From CAYSCZ01 sp964429655 (GTDB lineage: Bacteria; Bacteroidota; Bacteroidia; Cytophagales; Cyclobacteriaceae): 33,266 nt of DNA. The stretch covers positions 1 through 33,266 of the forward strand of contig CAYSCZ010000032.1 of the NCBI GenBank assembly GCA_964429655.1. Reading direction: 5' to 3'. Shown in pieces: positions 8,985 to 15,902 of the stretch (position 1 is its first letter; every line of letters starts with the position of its first letter). Position numbers and translations under genes: made by a program. Under the pieces are notes generated by a model. It ran no database searches. It worked only from the letters and a program-made list of their open reading frames with translations, and had not been told where the DNA came from.

Positions 8985-10865
8985 TTACCTAACTACTATT
9001 TTTCTTGAAAGTAGTAGATTGTTTTGTTTTATCTGCACAAGATATATACCGGGAGGCAGCTGGGTGATTACCTGGTTGTGATCCGACGATGCAATATGAA
9101 AATCCCATACTTTTCCAGACAAATCAATAATACGCTTAACGGACCACGGACTCTCGCTTTGGACATAAAAATTTCCTGAATTTGGATTTGGGTATATTTT
9201 TAGGTCTTGATTATTTAGTTGTTCAGGAATGGCTGTCACGATGCCTGCTTCAAATGATCCAAAAACCGGCCTTATCATTAGATTACCGGTGTTGACTGAA
9301 TCCTGTGACCAGAATGCATTGATAAACTGAAAGAACTGGTCGCTGTTATCCGTGCTTTTGTCGAGGCCCACAGCAATAAAATCATTCTTGAATTGCTTGA
9401 ATCCAATAAAAAATGTATCTGACACGATGAATAAACTATCAAATACATATTCCGAGAATTGATTAATTGCTGTAGCAGTAACCACGCTACTGCTCTGTGA
9501 GTGAAGCGGTTCACCTTCATCATCCAATTCTGTCCATACTTCAAGTTCGATGGGAGAGCCGTTAGAGATAGGTGCAATAGCAGGAAAATATATACGTACA
9601 CCGGTGAGCGTATCTGGATTTGGAATGATGTAGCGAACCGCAAGGGCACCTGTATTTTGACTAATACCTGCTGCAAATTCTGCAGTGCCATCGTCATATG
9701 CCAGCTCATCATCGAAGATCAATGGTAAAACCAACGTGTCATTCACCCTGTAATTGTAAGCATCATCCTCTAAAAAGGTAGTATCCGTGATGTTGATCTC
9801 TTTGATAAAAAACATGTCACCTGTTTGCATGGCTGATCTTATCTCAAAACCAAGGGAGTCAACAGGTGGCAACTGAAGGGATTGAATCACACCCGTATTT
9901 AAGGTAACCCTAAAACGTTCCTGTCCAAAAATAGGGGTTAAGTCATCAGGGTCAAGTATTGGGTCACCATCATGCAAACGAATCAGAAATTCACCGTTGA
10001 CATACATGTCAGAAAATAGGTTCATGGGCTGCGGATCTGCTGGATCTTCATGGCTAAATATGCCAAAAGACACGTTTTGTAATTGGAAGTTATCTAAAAA
10101 ATCCCTGGGTATGGTTTGATAAACACTGTGGATATTATTGATCCTGGTAGTTATTGCTCTATCAAAATATTGCAAGTCGTTGGCGTTACGATCCTGGTTC
10201 AAATAAATGTAGTCAATGTTCCAGTTATCAAATTCACCTTTTTGGCTATTGAAATTTTGAAACCTGAACCTGAATACTTCATGCTGGAATGAGGTATTTA
10301 CCGGAAAGATTTCCTGTTGAAAATTATTACTTACATTGTCAATACCTCCGGTTATCACCCATTGAGTAATCCATAGAGAATCCGGAGATAAAAATTGAAG
10401 CCTGAGGGAATCATCGGTGTTTGGTAATTCACCAGCGCCCTGCACTTGCCAAAAGAAGCTTAGATATACCTCATCAACTTTGTTTAAGTTGATGTTTGAT
10501 AAATCAATTGCATGACTTGTGAGACTGTCAGCTTTTAAGATGGAGTTTGATCCGGCATTGTATGGATTCCCGAATTCATCAGCACCATCAAAACTAGCAA
10601 CATTTAAGGAAGGAGGGTTTATGCCAAGGTCTGGATTGATAAATACACCTCCATTTACCCACCTTGTGGTGTCGGGTGAACCGTTTGAAGTGGAAAAATC
10701 GTCCCAGAATGGTAACTGAAGGATTATCTGGTCTTGTGTAGCAGCTTTTTTTCTGGCATTTTCAACATTAACCGGATTTTTAAAATTTATTGGCCGGGTT
10801 GATATCTGGGGAAACCCATAGAAAGCCAGAAAAATACCATACAGGATTAATAAGAATCTGATCAT
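8985..10865 (-). CDS. Secreted protein with T9SS type A sorting domain
   Basis: This protein of about 626 residues begins at the ATG at 10863-10865, which forms an ATGA overlap with the stop of the PASTA gene; the upstream in-frame extension is rejected because the signal peptide (MIRFLLILYGIFLAFYGFPQ) starts exactly here. The body is rich in beta strands, with jelly-roll-like segments around WDDFSTSNGSPDTTRW and a later DDGTAEFAAG region resembling carbohydrate-binding or MAM-like domains of other T9SS cargo. The final 72 residues (from LKIYPNPNSGNFYV to KIVVR) are the Por/T9SS type A C-terminal sorting domain. No catalytic residues are recognised. Tight coupling to the PASTA and ligase genes suggests co-expression with cell-wall functions. 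Confidence 0.88.
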   Translation of the reverse strand: MIRFLLILYGIFLAFYGFPQISTRPINFKNPVNVENARKKAATQDQIILQLPFWDDFSTSNGSPDTTRWVNGGVFINPDLGINPPSLNVASFDGADEFGNPYNAGSNSILKADSLTSHAIDLSNINLNKVDEVYLSFFWQVQGAGELPNTDDSLRLQFLSPDSLWITQWVITGGIDNVSNNFQQEIFPVNTSFQHEVFRFRFQNFNSQKGEFDNWNIDYIYLNQDRNANDLQYFDRAITTRINNIHSVYQTIPRDFLDNFQLQNVSFGIFSHEDPADPQPMNLFSDMYVNGEFLIRLHDGDPILDPDDLTPIFGQERFRVTLNTGVIQSLQLPPVDSLGFEIRSAMQTGDMFFIKEINITDTTFLEDDAYNYRVNDTLVLPLIFDDELAYDDGTAEFAAGISQNTGALAVRYIIPNPDTLTGVRIYFPAIAPISNGSPIELEVWTELDDEGEPLHSQSSSVVTATAINQFSEYVFDSLFIVSDTFFIGFKQFKNDFIAVGLDKSTDNSDQFFQFINAFWSQDSVNTGNLMIRPVFGSFEAGIVTAIPEQLNNQDLKIYPNPNSGNFYVQSESPWSVKRIIDLSGKVWDFHIASSDHNQVITQLPPGIYLVQIKQNNLLLSRKIVVR

Positions 10866-11719
10866 TCCGGTTTGTTTTCTATTAACAGGGAGTCTAATAC
10901 CGGCTTGTAAACCCATATGTCCACGGTTTTCCCGATTTTTGTAACGTTTCCAGTGTTTGGCTTTTGTTTTACTACCATACCAGGGACGATCTGCAATTCT
11001 GCCATTAATGTATCACTTTGCTGATCTACTTGATTTTTATACAACACATCACCCACTTTCAATCCAGAACCTACGATGGCTATTTTAGCACTTTCAACAT
11101 CGAGCCCTATCAGGTTAGGTGCATCAAATTCCTGATTTCCAAGACCATCTCCGGCTTCCAGATCAATAACAGATCCTTTTGGGATCATGACACCTGGTGC
11201 TATGGAATCGTCTTCATAAAATTGTTGCAAAACAGCATTTTGAGCCAAATCAGGTACGTATTTTATTTCACCTAACGTTAAGCCAAAGCTTTTTAGTACC
11301 AATTGCGCACTTTTAACTGATCCATCAACCAAATCCGGCATTTTAACAAGCGGTGGGTTTTCAGCATTAAGGGTCAGATAGATCTTTCTGTTTTCTTTCA
11401 CTTTAGTATTGGGAAGAGGCACCTGCTTTAAGACTGCCTTTGGTGGATATTTAGCGGAGTAACCGGAATCTTTGGTAATTACATAGTTTAAATTTCTATC
11501 GGTAAGGAATTCATTTAGTTGATCAATGGTGATTCCTTCCAGATCCGGCACAGTGACGCTTTCACCATGGTTGGTAGCAGAAGGTAAATACATCCAAAAT
11601 ACAGTTATTAAAATGATCACACCAAGCAATGTAGCCAATACAGCATGTATAATTACTGATAATACTGGATGTTTAATGGTTTTAAAGAAGTCTTTATCGA
11701 ATTTAAATTTCATAATCAA
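10862..11719 (-). CDS. Membrane-anchored triple-PASTA protein
   Basis: This 285-residue protein has a short cytoplasmic N-terminus, one transmembrane helix (about 20-44) and three PASTA domains facing the periplasm (about 54-119, 124-190 and 198-273), each opening with a VPDL/MPDL/APNL-type motif. PASTA domains bind peptidoglycan stem peptides or beta-lactams in PBPs and Ser/Thr kinases; here there is no kinase or transpeptidase domain. The ATG at 11717-11719 overlaps the ligase stop as ATGA, and its own stop overlaps the next gene in the same way. From memory, PASTA genes often sit next to ddl in Bacteroidota, which fits a wall-related role. Met3 is an alternative start. Confidence 0.9.
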   Translation of the reverse strand: MIMKFKFDKDFFKTIKHPVLSVIIHAVLATLLGVIILITVFWMYLPSATNHGESVTVPDLEGITIDQLNEFLTDRNLNYVITKDSGYSAKYPPKAVLKQVPLPNTKVKENRKIYLTLNAENPPLVKMPDLVDGSVKSAQLVLKSFGLTLGEIKYVPDLAQNAVLQQFYEDDSIAPGVMIPKGSVIDLEAGDGLGNQEFDAPNLIGLDVESAKIAIVGSGLKVGDVLYKNQVDQQSDTLMAELQIVPGMVVKQKPNTGNVTKIGKTVDIWVYKPVLDSLLIENKPE

Positions 11720-14388
11720 ATGCCCTCAGATAAAATTCTTTTTCTTTCCATTCCATATTGAATTATGTGGTCTATAAAATCATATGGCGTATAATTATTA
11801 ATAGCACTTTGATGAAAAATGCAGGTTGCCGGTGTCATTCCAGGCAAAGAGTTCACTTCAATGATGATCACTTCTACCTCTATAGGTGCATAAAATCTAA
11901 CGAAAGCATCTATTCTGCAATACCCTTCTATTCTTAATATTTCAGCTACCTCCACTAGCGTTTTTTTAACCTTTGAAGCGATTAATTGATTGATGTTTTC
12001 ATTTTTATCATACACCGCAGGGGTTATGTTTTGACCCTCTCCGGCTAAAAACTTTTCCTCCAGGCTCAATACTTCCCCCATTGAAAGTGTTTGTGAAGGT
12101 TCAAATACTTCATATTCGATATCACCAGATGGGAGAAACTTCGTGAGCAGACCACCAGTTATCTCCATGAACTTATTCGCTCCAAGATCAGAAATCAGCT
12201 CTTCGATGAGTACGTATTCCCTCCTCGGAAACTCTTCATTTTCTTTCAATGAAAGCCCTTGCATCAAATCTGAATCAATAACTGATTCATCTCGAAATGA
12301 TGTTTTAAGATAAATGTCCAACGCCTCACGATTTTTTATCATTTTTACCGCAGAACTACATCCATCATCTGCCGGCTTTGCAATGAAAGGAAAGTTAAAC
12401 TTTTTGGTAATTTCATCTATCAACAGACCCGGATCATCCTGATAATCGGACTTATAAACAAGCTGATGCTTCGCTACTTTAAATCCGTGCCTGCCCAGTA
12501 ACTCGTTGGTTTCATATTTATTAATGGTCAGCTGAGACACCTCGACTCCTGATCCGTTGTATGGGATCTCTTCTTCTTCAAGCTGTGCCTGTAATGCTCC
12601 GTCTTCTCCCGGCCGACCATGCAAAGCGATAAACGCAAAATCAATAAAGCTGCTGAGCTGATTAATATCAACTTTTTCTACTTCTGGCTGAAAACCACCA
12701 GAAAACTTGTCGGTGATGGTCTCTGCTTTTTGGATGATTTCTTTAATTATGGGGTGTGTTTCTTTATGAAGGTTAATCTTATCGAGAATATCGTCGGCGT
12801 TATCTTTGAGCACCATGTTGATGGGCAGTCTGTAAAGCAGGAAATGGGAATCATCTCCGCATAGAAATATTGGTATAGGTTTGTATTTGGTAGAGGATGA
12901 TAATTTTTCATAAATATTTCTACCACTTTCTACCGAAATATGTCTTTCGGTGGAATACCCGCCCATGATAACGCCAATCCTCAGTTTATCTCGATGAGCT
13001 GATTTTCCTTCCTTTATCTGAATATCCAGTTTATGGATATGATCTCGGATGAGATAATTTTTTCTTCCTGATGCTAATCTTGCCTTGAGAGACCTGTCGA
13101 TAATGTAGGTTAAGAACTGAGAGGGATTAAGACCTATTTCTGCTGCCTGATGAAAGAAAAACGATGAAGGCAGCATCCCTGATGTTGTATTAGGATCATT
13201 CAAAAATATTTCCCCTTCTTTTGATAAGATTCCATCTATTCTGGCATAAACCTGGAAGTTCAATGCATCGAACAACCTTTCACAAGCAGATCGTATGGTT
13301 TGAATAATCTTATCATCAAGCTGAATAGGCGTGATTTTTCTACTGATTCCAGGTAAGTACTTTGCCCTGTAATCATATATTTCCTTTTTCTTTATGATTT
13401 CAGTTGGGGGCAGGGCCAAAGGACATCCATATTCATCTTCAATAACAATGCATGAAAACTCTCGTCCATCAATAAAAGATTCTATTAAGACATTTTCTTC
13501 ATGGTTGATGGCCTGAATTGTAATCTGTCCAGGATATTTTTCAGATTCATTATTTAGTTTCTCTATTAACTCATATGGATCCCTGATAATGGAATCATTT
13601 AATGCTACAGGTAAACCAATAGAGGACCTAAAATCAATAATTTCTTTGATGAATTGTTCTTTTTTTTTAGTCTTTTGTTCCCTCCACCTAGTTAAATCAA
13701 TTTCCTTTATGAAAAATGACTTATTAACAGCATCTTTAAAGGCTTGATAATCATCTTTTTTGAGTATATTGACCCCAATAGAGGATCCCTGGCCAGGGGA
13801 TTTGGTAACCAGAGGAAAACTAATATCTTTCTTTGACTTATGATAGCAATCTAATGGATCTTTTAACCACTGATCCAGGCTAAAATGCAATGAATCTGGA
13901 GTTGAAAAACCCATTTTTTGCATCATTTGCTTTTGGATTATTTTGTTAATGCCAATGCCACTTGATAAAATACCGGAACCTGAATAAGGAATATCATACC
14001 ATTCTAACAATCCCTGAATATTTCCATCCTCCCCATAAGGACCATGAAGGGACAGAAAAGCAAAATCAATTAATGAGCTTAACCTATGCGCAGGAATTTC
14101 ATAACCAATGGCATCATTGATCCTGTCACTCCACACAGTAATATGTTCTGCATAGTATTGATAACCTGAAGGGTTTTCGGGAATATATTCCACTGGAGGA
14201 TAAAAATCCCTTATGGATCCCTTGTAAATATACTTCCAGTCTAGAACGATAAACCTGCCAAAACTATCTACGAAAACAGGAATGGGGTCAAATAATTGCT
14301 TATTTAGATTGTCATAGATTGTACGGCCCCCCGCAAAGGAAACTTCTCTTTCCCTGGACTGGCCTCCGAAAAAAATACCTATTTTCAT
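11716..14388 (-). CDS. Tandem D-alanine--D-alanine ligase-like protein (two ATP-grasp ligase units)
   Basis: This 890-residue cytoplasmic protein is made of two complete Ddl-like units joined by a ~30-residue linker; usual Ddl enzymes have about 300-370 residues. Numbering is from the ATG at 14386-14388; an in-frame TTG nine bases upstream is rejected. Unit 1 (about 1-435) has GGQSREREVS (Glu13), HGPYGEDG (115-122), Lys196, Ser202, Lys343-Tyr344 within YDYRAKY, Arg383 and the DPNTTSG loop (398-404). Unit 2 (about 468-890) has GGYSTERHIS (Glu481), HGRPGEDG (590-597), Lys671, Cys677, Lys779-Phe780, Arg825 and EVNSLPGMTP (844-853). The first unit has Asp398 where Glu is usual; the second has Cys and Phe where Ser and Tyr are usual. 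Ligation of D-alanine for peptidoglycan is expected from the family. Which unit is active is unknown. Confidence 0.88.
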   Translation of the reverse strand: MKIGIFFGGQSREREVSFAGGRTIYDNLNKQLFDPIPVFVDSFGRFIVLDWKYIYKGSIRDFYPPVEYIPENPSGYQYYAEHITVWSDRINDAIGYEIPAHRLSSLIDFAFLSLHGPYGEDGNIQGLLEWYDIPYSGSGILSSGIGINKIIQKQMMQKMGFSTPDSLHFSLDQWLKDPLDCYHKSKKDISFPLVTKSPGQGSSIGVNILKKDDYQAFKDAVNKSFFIKEIDLTRWREQKTKKKEQFIKEIIDFRSSIGLPVALNDSIIRDPYELIEKLNNESEKYPGQITIQAINHEENVLIESFIDGREFSCIVIEDEYGCPLALPPTEIIKKKEIYDYRAKYLPGISRKITPIQLDDKIIQTIRSACERLFDALNFQVYARIDGILSKEGEIFLNDPNTTSGMLPSSFFFHQAAEIGLNPSQFLTYIIDRSLKARLASGRKNYLIRDHIHKLDIQIKEGKSAHRDKLRIGVIMGGYSTERHISVESGRNIYEKLSSSTKYKPIPIFLCGDDSHFLLYRLPINMVLKDNADDILDKINLHKETHPIIKEIIQKAETITDKFSGGFQPEVEKVDINQLSSFIDFAFIALHGRPGEDGALQAQLEEEEIPYNGSGVEVSQLTINKYETNELLGRHGFKVAKHQLVYKSDYQDDPGLLIDEITKKFNFPFIAKPADDGCSSAVKMIKNREALDIYLKTSFRDESVIDSDLMQGLSLKENEEFPRREYVLIEELISDLGANKFMEITGGLLTKFLPSGDIEYEVFEPSQTLSMGEVLSLEEKFLAGEGQNITPAVYDKNENINQLIASKVKKTLVEVAEILRIEGYCRIDAFVRFYAPIEVEVIIIEVNSLPGMTPATCIFHQSAINNYTPYDFIDHIIQYGMERKRILSEGI

Positions 14389-14394
14389 GACAGG

Positions 14395-14402
14395 CAAAGA
14401 TA
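14395..14402 (-). promoter_or_regulatory. Candidate -7 box (TATCTTTG) for the ligase-PASTA operon
   Basis: Read on the minus strand, this is TATCTTTG, a perfect match to the Bacteroidota -7 consensus TAnnTTTG. It ends seven bases before the ligase ATG, so transcription would start at or within a base or two of the ATG, giving a nearly leaderless message. No TTTG at the expected -33 spacing was found. A 5-bp inverted repeat (ATAGC 14408-14412 / GCTAT 14418-14422) lies immediately upstream. Confidence 0.45.
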
Positions 14403-14451
14403 TACAAATAGCAAAATGCTATCCAGTGAAAAGGAATTAAAAGAATGTAGT

Positions 14452-14703
14452 CTAATAAACGCCTTCAGCGTGGGCTACAACTTTAGTGATCTCAGGAACA
14501 GCCCGCTTGATTGATTCTTCCACACCTGCTTTCAGTGTCATATTGGACATGGGACAATTCCCACAGGCGCCTAATAGTTCGACATTCACCACATTATCAG
14601 CGTCGATGTCTAAAATTTTAATATTTCCTCCATCAGCTTCAAGGAATGGCCTGATTGTTTTCAATGCTTTTTCTACACGGTCTATTAATTGATCTTCTTC
14701 CAT
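14452..14703 (-). CDS. NifU C-terminal domain (NFU) Fe-S scaffold protein
   Basis: This 83-residue protein consists only of the NifU C-terminal domain. The hallmark GACGNCP motif places the cluster-binding cysteines at 47 and 50, after the typical LEADGGNIKILDID segment (21-34). NFU proteins bind a [4Fe-4S] cluster at a dimer interface and hand it to target enzymes. The ATG follows the mrp stop by one base (TAATATG), so the pair is co-transcribed. This suits a joint Fe-S cluster transfer function. Length is normal for stand-alone Bacteroidota NFU proteins. Confidence 0.93.
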   Translation of the reverse strand: MEEDQLIDRVEKALKTIRPFLEADGGNIKILDIDADNVVNVELLGACGNCPMSNMTLKAGVEESIKRAVPEITKVVAHAEGVY

Positions 14704-14704
14704 A

Positions 14705-15799
14705 TTAGTATTTCACTTCCACAACTTCAGTTTTTTTATGTTCAGCGTTTCTAATGGCAACCTGTCTTGCTAAAGATTCGGCCAGTTTGATGAAATACCC
14801 AGCTGTAACATCATCTTTCAAAATCGAAGGATAACCATTATCCCCGCTCTCCCTTATGGATTGTACGAGTGGAACTTCTCCAAGTAATGGCACGCCTGAT
14901 TTTTCTGCTAATTCTTTCCCACCATCTTTCCCAAAGATATAATATTTATTGTCTGGCAATTCCTCAGGGGTAAAAAAAGCCATATTTTCAATGATCCCTA
15001 GAACAGGTACGTTTATAGCAGGTTGCTTAAACATTGCCAGACCCTTTTTAGCATCTGCCAATGCAACTTTCTGGGGAGTGGATACGATCACTGCACCGGT
15101 TACCGGTACCGTCTGAACTAATGTTAAATGAATGTCACTGGTCCCGGGCGGTAAATCAATAAATAAATAATCCAATTCGCCCCAATCGGTATCACCAATG
15201 AATTGCTTTAAGGCCGAGCTTGCCATAGGTCCTCTCCAAACCACTGCATTGTCTTCAGGTGTAAGCAATCCCATAGAGATTAATTTAATACCATATTGCG
15301 TTATGGGCACAATCAATTTTTTCCCATCCTGTTCAATAACACTCGGTTGTTCGTGTGTGCAGTTGAACATAGTAGGCATAGAAGGGCCAAAAATATCTGC
15401 ATCGATCAACCCTACTTTTGCACCAAGTTTTGAAAGTGCCACAGCAAGATTTGCCGTAACCGTGGACTTACCAACACCCCCTTTTCCTGATGCTATGGCA
15501 ATAATATTTTTAACTTTTGGAAGCAGCTCTGCTTTGTCACGCATGGTGGTCACATTTGATGACATATCAATGTCAAGTATGAGATCATTAGTTACCAAAC
15601 TGTGTATGGCTTCTTCACAGTTTGATCTGATCATTTCCTTAAGGGGACACGCCGGCGTTGTCAGCTCAACGGTAAAAGAAACGTGGTTATCTTTAATGGT
15701 AAGGTTTTTAATCATACCCAGGCTTACCAAGTCTTTTTTTAAATCCGGGTCTTCAACCGTCCGTAATGCATTGAGGATTTTTTCTTCTGAGGAAACCAT
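14705..15799 (-). CDS. Mrp/NBP35-family P-loop ATPase (Fe-S carrier)
   Basis: This 364-residue protein is counted from the ATG at 15797-15799; a GTG two codons upstream is less likely. Residues about 1-85 form a MIP18/DUF59 domain, with the TPACPL motif at 48-53. The deviant Walker A GKGGVGKS is at 105-112, followed by GLIDADIFGPSMP and the switch segment YLFIDLPPGTSD. This is the ApbC/Mrp architecture, involved in Fe-S cluster delivery. The C-terminal CxxC motif used by ApbC and NBP35 to bridge a cluster is missing: after ENMAFF the sequence continues TPEELPDNKYYIFG with no cysteine. An adjacent NFU gene could supply the cluster site. Cytoplasmic. Confidence 0.92.
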   Translation of the reverse strand: MVSSEEKILNALRTVEDPDLKKDLVSLGMIKNLTIKDNHVSFTVELTTPACPLKEMIRSNCEEAIHSLVTNDLILDIDMSSNVTTMRDKAELLPKVKNIIAIASGKGGVGKSTVTANLAVALSKLGAKVGLIDADIFGPSMPTMFNCTHEQPSVIEQDGKKLIVPITQYGIKLISMGLLTPEDNAVVWRGPMASSALKQFIGDTDWGELDYLFIDLPPGTSDIHLTLVQTVPVTGAVIVSTPQKVALADAKKGLAMFKQPAINVPVLGIIENMAFFTPEELPDNKYYIFGKDGGKELAEKSGVPLLGEVPLVQSIRESGDNGYPSILKDDVTAGYFIKLAESLARQVAIRNAEHKKTEVVEVKY

Positions 15800-15869
15800 A
15801 TTCACTGTAAAAGATTAATACAAATTACTGGTAAACTTATACTAACAACAAATAATAATGGAAATAAGT

Positions 15870-15877
15870 TAGCTTTG
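15870..15877 (+). promoter_or_regulatory. Candidate -7 box (TAGCTTTG) upstream of dnaG
   Basis: TAGCTTTG matches the Bacteroidota -7 consensus TAnnTTTG exactly and ends 25 bases before the dnaG ATG at 15903, giving a plausible leader of about 20 nucleotides. No clear TTTG is present at the -33 position. It lies in the 103-base gap between the divergent mrp and dnaG genes and probably drives dnaG and the genes that follow. Confidence 0.5.
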
Positions 15878-15902
15878 TTATTTGTCAATATATTCTGTTG
15901 AA

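Noticed and set aside
9278..9712. 144-codon frame within the T9SS type A gene on the same strand
   Set aside because: Different reading frame of a gene with a clear sorting domain; no signal of its own.
15198..15818. 206-codon open frame antisense to mrp
   Set aside because: It lies entirely opposite a well-supported gene with strong family motifs, and its translation shows no family features; it is a shadow of codon bias.
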